A stretch of 64,000 nucleotides of DNA. Source: Paragorgia papillata. Lineage: Eukaryota > Cnidaria > Anthozoa > Scleralcyonacea > Coralliidae. Each line of letters starts with the position of its first letter. The stretch's first letter is position 1. The notes under the pieces are model-generated. The model saw only the letters and a program-made list of their open reading frames with translations. It was not told the DNA's origin and made no database searches. The DNA is taken from NCBI GenBank assembly GCA_035771165.1, contig JAWNZC010000106.1, positions 1,807,501-1,871,500 of the forward strand. The letters are read 5' to 3'. This document shows positions 31,931-42,673 of the stretch, in pieces. The translations under genes and the position numbers were made by a program.

Positions 31931-32700
31931 AGGGGGAGCACGGGTGGCGTGTGCTGTTTGGGCGCTGCATCTCGCCACTGCAGTCCAAAGTTAAGCCAGG
32001 TTGGACGGCGTTAGTACTAGGAAGGGTGACCGCCTGGGAATAACCCCGTTGTCGACCTTCACAGGCCTTTTGCACGATGACGTGAGATGGCGTTGGGTGA
32101 CTACAACTACCAGAATTCTTTGCCTTCGGCTAAAAGGGATGACTGAAAGGGACCCGTACAGTCCTTTCGCGGCTTTTCCAAAATATGTCATCAAATATGT
32201 TTTTCCAAAAAGCTAAGGGGTAAGCCAGATTTCTGTTTAGGTTAGGGTTTATGTTGTGGTTAGGATGTCAAAAAGATTGCTAAAATCTTGAGACTCACTG
32301 AATTTAAAAAAAACAAAGACAAAACAAATTTGATGACATATTTTGAAAAAGCCGCTAAAGGACTGGACGGGTCCTTTTGAGTCATCCTTTTAGCCGAAAC
32401 CCTAAAAGCATTCTGGTAGTTGTAGTCACCCAACGCCATCTCGCGTCATCGTGCAAATGGCTTATTGGGACTGATGTGAGTAGAGTTGTAGTTGATCTCT
32501 CCTGTACTTCGAGGGTTTTTGCCCAGTTCCGCCAGGTCTTAGGTGTGTTCCGTGGTCTGAGATGTGTCGTATGGCGGCTGCCTGGAGTGCCTTTGATATG
32601 CCAACGTGATATGCCACGTTTTATGCGCCCTTTGTAATTCAGCTACTGGCTGCAAGTAAGGATGAATAGCCTCTTTGTCTATACCTTTCATTTCCCTTTT
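31931..32700 (+). mobile_element. 5S-rRNA-derived SINE interrupted by a palindromic MITE
   Basis: The 5S-like block is AAAGTTAAGCCAGG, then TTAGTAC, GGGTGACCGCCTGGGAATA (31987-32043). It is followed by a body interrupted at 32068, resuming at 32458 (ATGTGAGTAGAGTTGTAGTT), and a tail (AATTCAGCTACTGGCTGC, about 32636-32653). Copy 14430-14795 shows the uninterrupted order. A pol III internal promoter is expected from 5S homology. Confidence 0.87.
32068..32457. mobile_element. 390-bp MITE with about 50-bp TIRs inserted in the SINE
   Basis: The ends TTTGCACGATGACGTGAGAT and ATCTCGCGTCATCGTGCAAA are near-perfect complements. Complementarity continues through GGCGTTGGGTGACTACAACT and further inward in blocks, with GCCTTCGGCTAAAAGGGATG opposite its complement. 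No ORF. Confidence 0.9.
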
Positions 32701-32785
32701 ATTGATGTTCTCTTTGTGTATTATGTGATGTAATCATTATCATCATCGTATTCTTTTCTATTAAAACTGTCTGTATACTGTATAG

Positions 32786-32919
32786 GTTCTCAAACCGCGC
32801 ACCGTGCGGAGCCAGTCAATCAGGATGCAGCCAACATTCCAACTGACAACTACCGCCAAACGCCAATGTTGCAGCAGAGTCCTTTCTTCATCTCACTTCC
32901 TTTCTCGCGTTCTCGTTAA
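32786..32919 (+). CDS. Terminal coding exon of the host gene with the 27-aa exon repeats (43 codons + stop)
   Basis: After the AG at 32784-32785 the exon starts with GT, which completes a Gly codon with the trailing G of either upstream exon (phase 1). It then encodes 43 residues (SQTAHRAEPVNQDAANIPTD ... SLPFSRSR) and stops with TAA at 32917-32919. Composition is polar and Gln/Pro-rich without a membrane segment. A candidate poly(A) signal AATAAA lies at 33158-33163. Linking it to 286 and 15459 rests on matching splice phase, the shared Gly split, the same strand and exon-like boundaries. It requires introns of about 15 and 17 kb filled with transposons. Transcript data would settle it. Confidence 0.5.
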
Positions 32920-34030
32920 CTATGATATGAATACCTGAACAGTCTTTTGTCGTTATATCGTTATTGCAAGTCCTTTGTTTGTTTAACAAGAAACTGACTT
33001 TATTTAAAGGCTTTGAGTTATTATATTATGCATTATTTATAGATATTGGTGAAAAATCAGAATAATTTATTATGTATTGGGAAAAATACATCTTTACATG
33101 TCAATATAAAAACGATATCTTTTAAGATATAAATTAAAAAGTTAAAATTTAAAATTAAATAAAGGTTTATATGTAAAATATCAGCCAATATAAAAAACGG
33201 AATTTTTCAAAATTCTTTTTTTATAATTTCACTCGCGCAATACCTTGAAATTCGGCTATAGGATGGTTTTGAGTGCAATTTGGAAAAAAGATGCGCGAGT
33301 GAAATTTTCAAAGACTATGATGAGTGCATTTTCCAAATTGCACGAAAAACCATGCTATTACTTAATAATATGCATGAAAAAATGTCCAATTCAACTGTAC
33401 TTACATTTACGCACAGTTCCCTTTCGGCAGTGTCAACTCCTCGTACGTATAGTTGGTTGTTTAAATACGCTTTGCTTCTTCTACCACTACTCGAGAAAGT
33501 TTACTAAAAGCACTAAGAATCTTCTAGTTTTCTTGCAGGTACTTTTCTTGAAAACAATAAGGAATAATTAGCTTCAAATTTTAACGAATTGTTCTCCGTT
33601 TCAAATCTTGGCCGCAATATTTGTTTATTATGTATGTGCAGAAAGAGCCTGGGCACGAAGTTGGAAAATGCCATCTGTCAAAATCCGTTGTAGAACGTGA
33701 TTGGCTCTTTTCAGTTTTTATTGTTTTTGATTGGCTTATTCACTTCAAAAATTTGCACTGTATTTCCTTTTTTCTGCACTGTATTTCCTTGAAACTGCAC
33801 TGTTCTTAGCCAATCAAAATTGAGAAATTTTTTCATGTATATTATTATGGAAGCCATGCACGCTTCAAGTTGACGTTGCAAGTACTGTACAATTTACAAA
33901 CGAGCACAGTACAGGGGTTACTATCTGCACTTGGGACTATATATTTTTTATTGTTATTGCTTTACACAAAAGGCTGGTTTCCATGCAACTGACTTGACAA
34001 TCATCCTCGGTGGTAGTAACTGGGATTATT
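32920..34030. other. 3' flank and non-coding DNA
   Basis: Contains the AATAAA at 33158. A short inverted pair around 33230-33345 (CACTCGCGCAA with GCGCGAGTG; GTGCAATTTGG with CCAAATTGCAC) looks like a small palindromic repeat. No gene seen. Confidence 0.45.
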
Positions 34031-34757
34031 ATATGGCAGCAGCGCTGAGAGGTCCGAATACGGAAATCCTGTAATTTGATTGGTTCATAAGCGGTCTTAA
34101 TTTCCCGTATCCGCCCGCTCAGAGCGGAATCTGCCGTTTGGGACCGTAAGTTTTATAAACAAAATGGCAGTCATGTCAGTATATGCAACAAGATGGATTA
34201 TAATTTCAGAACTACCCATTGTTGAAATGTATCAGGCAGGTATGTTGTTAGAAATTTTATAAGCTTTCATTTGATGTATTGTTCGAGTTTCCACGTTTTG
34301 TGAACGTTTTTAAAATGTCCAAAACGTTCGTAACATTGTTCGTAATAATATAACATTTGCTTCTCACAAGTATTAGAATTTCAGATGATTTTTTATTCAA
34401 CTACTAAACGTACGGTCTTGAGCAATATGTCAAACAAAAGCAATTGAAAAATGCTATTTGGGGTAGAAAGTTCAGGATTCTAGCTCAACGGAAAGTACTT
34501 TAAAAATGGGAAAATGTCTGCCATTTTCGTTTAGTTCGCAAGAAAGATGGATCGAGTTTTCACAGAACGTTCACAACATTTATGGCCATATAATAAACTA
34601 CTTATTGGCCTCGCTTGTTCGGTCTGTACTAGTGAAATATTGGACCTCTGTTTTTTGCACAGACCTCAACTCGCTGTGCTCGTCTCGGTCCGTACTAAAA
34701 AAACATCGGTCCGATATTTCACTAGCACAGACCTCACGCTCGGTCAATAAGTAGTTA
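34031..34757 (+). mobile_element. GGTCTGTACTAGTG-family palindromic element, copy B (uninterrupted reference copy)
   Basis: The head begins TATGGCAGCAGCGCTGAGAG with TTTGATTGGTTCATAAGCGG and a CCCGTATCCGCCCGC palindrome. An ATG at 34164 opens a 76-nt exon (25 codons plus one base: MAVMSVYATRWIIISEL ...) ending at a GTATG donor (34240). The tail from 34600 is a long palindrome with TCTGTACTAGTGAAATAT and its complement, ending GGTCAATAAGTAGTT. Confidence 0.9.
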
Positions 34758-35735
34758 ATACCACAAAATTATAAAATTAGCATAAAATGGGAATTTGCGT
34801 TATCGCAATGCATGCTGGCAGTTGAGGTACGGATTCACTTTCGGGGGAAATGGCCGGCGTCAGGCGAGCATTTTGCCTGAAAGATTAATTCACTGTTGTA
34901 GCGGTATTCTCTTTCCCGAACGAGAGATTTTTACTTCTCGCTAGGACAGGTAGGTTATGAACTATGTTCTGTGTAAATGGGGGCAAAACTGCTTTTGATA
35001 CTAGCAAAAAAATTACTTCAGAGTTGTCGTCAATGGAGTGAAGAACGTTCGAACAAAACCATGCTTGAATATAGAGCTTTTTGCACATTTCTAGGTGAGT
35101 AAAGAAATCGATTGCTGTACAGTAAGCCATTTGCCTTCACATTCATGCATATATAGTAGATCTATTCAGATCGTATAGTTGATGCCCTTGTAAATGTCTC
35201 TTCTCGGCATTTTCGCTGGTTGAAATTGACAAGGCTTTGAAGCAGCTCCCGATCACTTGTTCGAATACATTAACCTCATGAGGTTTTGTTTTGGCGCGAA
35301 AACAATTTGTTTCACTAGCAATTGTTCAGGTTTTTTGCAAATGCTCCGAGTGCAAAGTGCTATCGCTTGGGTTTTGGCCTTTGTTTTTCTTTTTTTATCC
35401 TTTGTGGTCGCTGGTTCTTTTATCCTCTTACATAAACGGTAGGCTCTAAAATAGTATTGGTCGTAAATTTACTTTTACGACTCATATTTTTTAATATTTA
35501 AAAAACAGTGATTTCTTGTTGCCGTGTCTCAAGCAACAAGGTTTTAAAATAGTTGAAACGACCAGGAAATACTGTAATTTTAGTGTTAAAATACAGTAGA
35601 ATTAATAGGCTAAAAGAATTCGTCAGTCTATATATAAACTTTAATTATATTCGACTGTTGTCAGAGCCTGGCAGACTGTGCCCTAATTATAGTCGTTTTT
35701 GACCTATAGCCAGTTTAAATTGATTCAGTATACTA
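34758..35735. other. Non-coding, no recognised feature
   Basis: A 61-codon frame at 35257 includes a hydrophobic run (WVLAFVFLFLSFVVAGSFIL) that could be a chance membrane-like segment. Nothing else supported. Confidence 0.4.
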
Positions 35736-35739
35736 AGTC

Positions 35740-36340
35740 AGTGTTTCCTGGGCCCCGGGCTCAGCATTGTTGGCACCGTTTCTCGAGTGGTTCTTCCCAC
35801 CCTCCTCCCCACAACGTGCTATCGAGCACCAGTGACTGCCTCCTTCCCCTGGTTCGCCGCCAGTTACGCTTCAGTTTCTCGTCGTGGCATAAGCGCCAGT
35901 CCACACGCTCCTCGGAGTTTTAAGCCTCCGCAACTGCCAACGGGTGCTCCTCCCTTGTTACTCGGTCATTAGCTAACAGACTCACTTGTTATTCGCGTGG
36001 TTGTGCAAGCGCCAATCCACATGCCTCCTGCCCTGGAGTTTGAAGCCTCCGCAACTGCTAACGGATGCGCCTCAGTTAGCTAATGTTTATCACGTCTGTG
36101 CGTCCTCTACACCTCTGCCACTTCCCTCTGTAATCTTGGAGCCTCTCTATTCCTTCACCAGATGCGCCTCTGGTGTTCAGCAAGGTTCGTTTGCAGAACC
36201 TTTTGTTGTTAGCGCCGGGAGAGGGCTCTCCCGGCTTGCCAACGGTTGCTCCACCGTTGTTGCTCCGTCTAATTTGTAGAGGGAGTAAGCTGTGAGCACA
36301 GACGCCGTGAGTCTTGCTCTCCCTGGCATGCCAGGTGATA
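35740..36340. repeat. GC-richer block with two diverged direct copies (~115 bp)
   Basis: GCGCCAGTCCACACG ... AGCCTCCGCAACTGCCAACGG (from about 35891) recurs as GCGCCAATCCACATG ... AGCCTCCGCAACTGCTAACGG (from about 36008). Base composition differs sharply from the AT-rich surroundings. It may be the 5' region of an unidentified retroelement or the upstream region of the ASMT-like exon. Confidence 0.5.
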
Positions 36341-36955
36341 CATTAATTTGTTAGCTAATTTGTATTGTACGTTGTCTGATCCTGTGTTTTTTTGTGTTTT
36401 TTTTTGTTTTTTTGTTTTTTTTGTTTTATGTTGCTTTATGTTGCTTTATGTTGCTTTCATAACATTTATGTTGCTTTCATAACCTAACTGTTCCATCTTA
36501 GACAGGATATTACTTGAACTCTCTCGGTCTTTCTGGCCGGGTGATCTGCATTGCATTTGGCGTCCAGTGTTATGCTTTAACTTTGCAGTATGTTGCAGTG
36601 TCTGCTGCAGCTGTTTCCTACGCCTTTTCTATAGGTTCAGGTTTGTGCAGCCACATCATGGGTGAGTACTTGTATTATTTACTTTCTTTCTCCACTAGGC
36701 TAGTAGTGTGAACCGTAATCCCCTGGTTGAGAGGAGTTTCTCGGTCGCGCAGGAACACCACTATTACCTAAATGAGTAGGATCGCGCTTCGTGTGCCAGC
36801 ACCAGACTAGTCTGCCAGGCCTTGGCGACTCGCTAGCTTGGTGGTGTAATAATTGCCGGCCCGAGATGCCCACCGGGGATTGCGACCCTCCAAGACTTTA
36901 TCCATGCATCCTTGTATCTCGTTACTACACAGCGCTGTTATTAATAGTTGATATT

Positions 36956-37518
36956 ATGGCTAACGAAGGTCACCGAGATGTGTCTGGTCAGCTTGATGAT
37001 TTAGTTATGTTGGTCTATGGTGGACTCAAGTCCAGAACACTCTTCACCGCTTGCAAACTTGATATTTTTGAAGTGCTTAGTCTTGGACCATCTACCACTG
37101 AAGCAATTTCTGAAAAAATATCTAAAAATCAAGTGGCAACGACTCAATTACTAGATGCGTTGGTATCCCTGAAACTATTGGAAAAACATTCCGATGAAAA
37201 ATCTTTTTGTTACTCTAACACTGAAGCTGCTCAGAGATTTTTAGTGAAGTCGAGTCCTGACTCCATCAAAGGTTATGTTCTACACAGGGATAAACGGTCA
37301 AAGGTGTTTGATAACCTAACCTCTGCGGTTTGTGAGGGAGGTAACCAGTGGCAGCGTACACTCGATGATACATCTTCCGTTCAATTTTTTGTATGCCACG
37401 AAAGAGGAGAGGATAATATTCCTTGATGCCATGAGGGCAACGATCAAGCATGATCATGCCTTACAATGTGTTTCTGCGTTCAATCTGCATGAGTTTAATC
37501 ACATGTGTGACCTAGGAG
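36956..37518 (+). pseudogene. Acetylserotonin-O-methyltransferase-like gene, first exon only, with a frameshift
   Basis: ATG 36956 starts MANEGHRDVSGQLDDLVMLV, then KSRTLFTACKLDIFEVL, the N-terminal dimerisation/winged-helix region of plant-type O-methyltransferases related to animal ASMT. About residue 141, near 37378, the frame shifts by one base. The second frame continues correctly (FNFLYATKEERI ... FNLHEFNHMCDLGG) into the start of the SAM-binding glycine motif. The exon ends at 37518 with a GT donor (GTTAGTAT). The remaining SAM-binding domain exons are not in the window. ASMT transfers methyl from S-adenosylmethionine to N-acetylserotonin or related hydroxy-indoles. Either a pseudogene or a sequencing/assembly error at the shift. 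Confidence 0.75.
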
Positions 37519-37779
37519 GTTAGTATATGGTGTTGTTTAACAAAAAAATGGTATTCTAGACTAGTTTTAAAGCAATATAGTAGGTCATTTAACATGCAAG
37601 GTAACTAACCTACATATTAACCACAGCACATCAAAGATAAGCAACGCATGAATGAACTAATGGTGGATATCATCTGTATCATGAATGAACTTAAAATACA
37701 AAAATGATATCAAAATGACATGGAAAACAATTAATAAAATTGTGAATAATAACAAAAGTCAGAAACTCAGAATGAAAAC

Positions 37780-39372
37780 CTAACATTTTTTACAAAAATA
37801 ATTCAAATGAAATGATTGAAGAGCCTACCCAAATAGGTAACAAATTCAATGATTACTTTGTAAACATTGGTCCTGAGTTGGCTAAAAAAATTGACAATAA
37901 TTCATCAACTAATTTTCATAAATATCTTACTGGAAATTATAGAGAAAGCATGTTCATTGATCCTATTACTGAAAATGAAATGCTAACTGAAATAAATTTG
38001 CTAAAACAAAACAAAAGTCCTGGTTATGATGGAATTAACTTGAAAGTAATAAAAGTAATAGGAAAATAAATTAGTAAACCTTTAACACATATATATTTAA
38101 TCTGACATTCATATAACAGGAATAATTCCTGATCAATTGAAGATTGCCTAGATAACTCCAATTTTTAAAACAGGTGACAAGCCCAGATTCGAAAACTATC
38201 AACCAATATCTGTTCTCACATGTTTTTCAAAATTATTAGAGAAATTAATGTACAAGAGACTAATAACATATATTGAAAAAAACAAAATATCAAAACATCA
38301 ATATGGTTTTAGATCTACTGAGCTAGCAATTATTGAACTTGTTGACAAAATTTTGAAAGCAATTGATGAAGAAGAATATACATTGGGTATTTTTCTTGAT
38401 CTTTCAAAAGCTTTCAATACAGTCAATCACAACATCCTTACAGAGAAATTAGAACATTATGGACTAAGAGGGTTAGCACTCACCTGGCTTCAAAATTATT
38501 TAAAAGACAGAAAGCAGATTGTTAAATATAAACAAAGTATCAAGAAAAATGACAATTTCAACTGGCGTTCCTCAAGGATCTGTGCTTGGACCACTCCTAT
38601 TTCTATTATACATCAATGATATACAAAACTGTAGTGACATTTCTTTTGTGTGATTTGCTGATGATACAGTACTATGCATTTTATTCAAATTCCTGCCAAA
38701 ATACTTTAAATACAACAATGCAAAAGGAGGTTAATGAAATAATTAAATGGTTAAATATAAATAAACTATCAATAAATATCTCTAAAACAAAATTTATTCT
38801 TTTTAGATCTACCAATAAGAACAGAGTTGTAACATAAGTATACAAATAAACAAGAAAATATCCAACAAGTTAAAAGTACAACATTTTTAGGAATCATAAT
38901 TGAGAGTGTTTAACCTGGAAAAATCATATTGATTTTATGTCCAAGAAAATTATAAAATCAACCGGAATCATAACAAAAATACGACATTTTACTAATTTGA
39001 ACTCACTAAAATTAATTTATTATGTGCTACAGTAGTTTATCCATATCTCAGCTATGGTAATTTAATTTGGGGAAGTACATATCCAACAAGAATTCCAAAA
39101 TTACACGTTTAATGACTTTCAAATCATATTTGGATCACACAGAACCATTGTTTATAAGTTTAAACTTATTGAATATATTTAGAATCAACAACTATCTTAC
39201 TAGCTTATTTATGTACCAATATAATTGTCTAAAGAATTTACCTGAAATATTTTCAAATTATTTTGTAACAAAGGATAATATACACCGTCACAAACAAGAA
39301 ATTCAAAACAAATACATAAATCATATTCAAGGACAAATTATAGGAAACATATGCTCTGTGGTAAAGGAATAG
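37780..39372 (+). pseudogene. Degenerate CR1/jockey-group reverse transcriptase
   Basis: Fragments in several frames follow RT order: NKSPGYDGINLKVIK; GFRSTELAIIELVDKI; FLDLSKAFNTVNHNIL (motif A); [20 protein letters not shown] at about 38566; FADDTVLC at about 38656 (catalytic); ending with C-terminal text at 39372. Stops and frameshifts are frequent, and the copy is more AT-rich than its neighbours, so it is old. The endonuclease part is missing. Confidence 0.85.
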
Positions 39373-40181
39373 ACATTTGGAATGACTTATAGAACCAGAG
39401 CTCAAAAATATAAAATATTACAATACCTTCACCATTAACCAAAATTATAATTATAATTTCAAAATCTCAGTATTTTATATCCATTTCACCCTACTCTGGC
39501 ACCAGAGGATCTACGCCGAGCGTAGAACATCTGGGACCATCAGCCCTTTGATTCTTGTCTTGTAATCCTACATCTATTTTAATCCTATTTTATCGTATAA
39601 AGTATTCTTCCTCTTTTTGGATACATTATCTGCATAATAGTTATCAATCTTTCAATTTATCGAATCTCTTTGTAATATTGTAACTTTGCAAGTCTGAGCT
39701 GTAATTGTAAACAATGTATTTTTGATTAGCGAACTGATTTAAACGTGAACTTAACTTTGTAAAACTAGGGGTCTTTAACAAAAAGCCTATAAAGGTTTCC
39801 AATAGACCTCTAGCCCTTAATTGACCAATAGACCTCTAGCGGCGCCATTGATGCCCTTTGCTGCTAAGTATATATATTCGTATTGTCTTAACGTACTTTT
39901 CCCACCTTCGAGATACGCCGTTGGGTTGAGAGTAAACGTCGAAGGGTGGCGGAGGTGCGAGGTCCGTGGCCTTAATGTGGTTCAGTAAAACAGTGATCGA
40001 TTGTTCTGCCATGTTCTACTGTTCTTATGCTCTTTGTTCAATTATTTGGAGTTTAGACGGTGGTGTTTCGCTGATTTGGTCTTTGTGACGAGTGGAGACG
40101 GGCTCTGCCGACTACGCCATCCTTTGGCAATCCCTCGTAAACGAGTATGATAACCTCGTCAAGACACCATCCTCATCTTTT
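39373..40181. other. 3' sequence of flanking retroelements and non-coding DNA
   Basis: Probably 3' UTR of the RT relic to the left and, on the minus strand, 3' UTR of the relic to the right. The phrase CCAATAGACCTCTAG repeats near 39800 and 39828. No gene. Confidence 0.45.
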
Positions 40182-41780
40182 TCATCTCCAGTTGTGCATT
40201 ATTTTGTGACTTACCAAGCCAATTCTGGACGCACAAGATTTTCCGCAGGAATCACAGACGTAGACTGCTGTAGGCGGGGCACCTCGGGCAAGATCAGCCG
40301 CTCGATCTTTCCTGCGCTGACGCTTTTCTTCTTGATCCCTTCTACGATTAGACTCGAAGGTTTCAACGCCCGAGTGACATCTCTGTCTCCACTGGGAGCG
40401 ATCTTGGGCGAGGCCTTCCCAGGTGTTTGGGTGTATAGCACACGTCTTACGGTTAGCCTTAAGGAGGTCCTTATAGCGTTTCAACTGGCCCCCGCGGGAT
40501 CTTTTGCCCTGCTCCAATTCCGAATAGAAAATCTGTTTTGGGAGACGAGAGTCATTCATACGGGCAACATGCCCAGCCCATCGCAACTGACAACGTATAA
40601 TGAGGGCTTCGATGCTGGTTGTGTTTGCCTCCTCAAGGACACGAGTGTTAGTCTGACGATCCTCCCAGGAGATCTTAAGAATTCTTCTCAGACACCGCTG
40701 ATGATACTTCTCCAGGCACTTGAGATGGCGTCGATAAGTCGTCCACGCTTCAGCTCCATACAGCATAGTAGGTATGACAACAGCTTTGTAGACCAACATT
40801 CGTGTTCTGTGTTAGATCTCGCTCTTCGAAGACACGCTCTCGGAGCCTTCCAAAAGACACGCTGGCGCATCCCAGACGGCGTTGAACATCCTCATGGATG
40901 GTCGCCTTCCTGTTCAACACACAGCCAAGGAAGGTGAAGTGCTGCACGTTCTCGAGCGTTTTGCCATATATCTTGATTGCAGGGGGTGGATCTTGTTGTT
41001 GCTGGGGAGTTGGGGCAGGCTGGTAGAGTACTTTCGTCTTCTTGGTGTTCACTTGAAGACCTAACCTTCCGTATGCCTCGGTGAACGCATCGGCTGTGAT
41101 CTGCAGCCCTTCTTCTGTAAGAGCGCCAGCTTTTGCGTCATCTGCATACTGAAGCTCCCTGACAACAATTGACGTGGTCTTGGTTTTTTCCTTCAAACGT
41201 GCGAGGTTGAACACGTTGCCGTCGGTACGATATCTGATAGGGATCCCTTGAGGTGGTTCGCTAGGAGCTAAATGGAGGACGGCAGCGAGATAGATGGAAA
41301 AGAGTGTTGGGGCAATGACGCAGCCTTGCTTCACCCCAGTGGTGACAGGAAAGGGTTCTGTCATTGACCCATTGCTGAGGACAACTGCCTTCATGCCATC
41401 GTGTAGCAGCCGGAGAATGTTGACAAATTTCTGTGGACGCCCAAGCTTGAGGAGTATGTTCCAGAGGCCTGCTCTATTGATAGAGTCAAAAGCCTTCGTA
41501 AGATCGAAGAAAACCATGTAGAGCGGTTGGTGTTGTTCTCTGCACTTCTCTTGCAATTGACGAGCGGAGAAAGCCATATCGATTGTTCCTCGGCCAGATC
41601 AAAAGCCGCACTGGGATTCTGGTAATTCTTCCTCAGCATGTGGCAGCAGACGATTCAGAAGGATTCTTGCTAACACCTTTCCTGCAGCGCTTAAAAGGGA
41701 TACACCACGATAGTTTCCGCATTCTGACCTGTCGTCTTTCTTGAAGAGGGCTACAATGATATGTAGTGGTCTAAAACAGC
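40182..41780 (-). pseudogene. 5'-truncated non-LTR reverse transcriptase with C-terminal zinc finger
   Basis: The minus-strand coding runs from NYRGVSLLSAAGKVLARILL through CGF-stop-SGRGTIDMAFSARQ, FFDLTKAFDSINR (motif A), TTGVKQGCVIAPTLFSIYL, LQYADDAKA (catalytic), then YGAEAWTTYRRHLK, GQLKRYKDLLKA and a terminal C2H2 finger (CDSCGKSCASRIGLVSHKIMH region). Two lesions only: a TGA in CGF-SGRGT (about 41597), where a CGA arginine codon is expected, as in CpG decay, and one frameshift near 40795. The endonuclease half is absent (5' truncation near 41780). The copy is fairly young. Plus-strand frames here are shadows. Confidence 0.9.
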
Positions 41781-42359
41781 CTTTATTATAAAACGGAAAA
41801 TTACAAATAGAAAGTCCTCGATCACTGCTGGAGTTCTTCACAAGAAAAGACCCGGTTGTGACAAATTTTGCTGGGACAGGGGTGGGGTAGAGAGGATTTG
41901 AAAGATTTACCGTTTGAGAAAATACTTCTAGTCGATCTTGAATTCAAGAGTTCAGCGCTAAGTGGTTACGATATGGCTATGATTTCTGATTATATTCACA
42001 AGAAACGGGTAACGTACGTCCGGCAGGAATTGATCCCACGACCTGTGTAGTTGCATTTTTCGCAACTGGTCCCGGTCTGGTCTTAAAATGTATATATTCT
42101 ACACTCGAATTTTCCTTCACCCAAAATCCTGAGAACATGTTATATATATTTCTAAAATTCATTAATAATTCATGAGGAAAACACAAAGAAAAATCATGAG
42201 CGTATCGGATCTATATATGTGATATAGACTCGCTCTAAGTTTCTCGCTGGTTTTTAACGGCTGAGATAAACTTAATTTTCAAAATTACTACGCCAATGAA
42301 CGTATGAAGTGATTCTTTTTAGAAGCCATTTAAAAACCTTGCAGTACGGTTTATAAATA
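41781..42359. other. Non-coding
   Basis: No gene or structured repeat recognised. Confidence 0.45.
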
Positions 42360-42513
42360 TTACATATATATATAATATATGCTCCCACATTCCGGTGTGG
42401 TTGAGCACTCTATGGATATAAATAGGTAACAAGTAGCATTACGCATAGCCCACCACTCTAGCAGTGGTTTGAGCACTCTGTTCCTATAATAACATGTCCA
42501 TGTTCGTTCCGAG

Positions 42514-42555
42514 CTGCACTGATGAGCTGTGGTACAGCGAAACGTACGTCTGCAG
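42514..42555 (+). ncRNA. Type I hammerhead ribozyme
   Basis: All invariant parts are present in order. Stem I is CTGCA (42514-42518) pairing with TGCAG (42551-42555). CTGATGA is at 42519-42525. Stem II is GCTGT-GGT-ACAGC (42526-42538). GAAA is at 42539-42542. A very short stem III C-GTAC-G leads to the cleavage triplet GTC (42548-42550). Cleavage would follow C42550. Minimal stem III type I hammerheads are known from Penelope-like elements and metazoan retrozymes, where they process tandem transcripts. Flanking repeats of GAGCACTCT (42401, 42470) and TATATA tracts suggest a small retroelement, but no reverse transcriptase of that kind is nearby. Confidence 0.88.
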
Positions 42556-42673
42556 ATTATATATATATATTTATTATATAGCATGCTGTCGGATATGAGC
42601 TTTTGCGTAATCTGATTGGTTCCCTACTACTAGGCTATCAGCTCATAGCCTACTAGTAGAGAAATCAGCAAAA

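Noticed and set aside
31987..32043. A genuine 5S rRNA gene
   Set aside because: Only the internal promoter half is conserved, it is fused to a SINE body and tail, and it occurs in dispersed copies.
40092..40937. 281-codon plus-strand frame
   Set aside because: It is antisense to the clearly coding minus-strand reverse transcriptase (YGAEAW, C2H2 finger), so a shadow.
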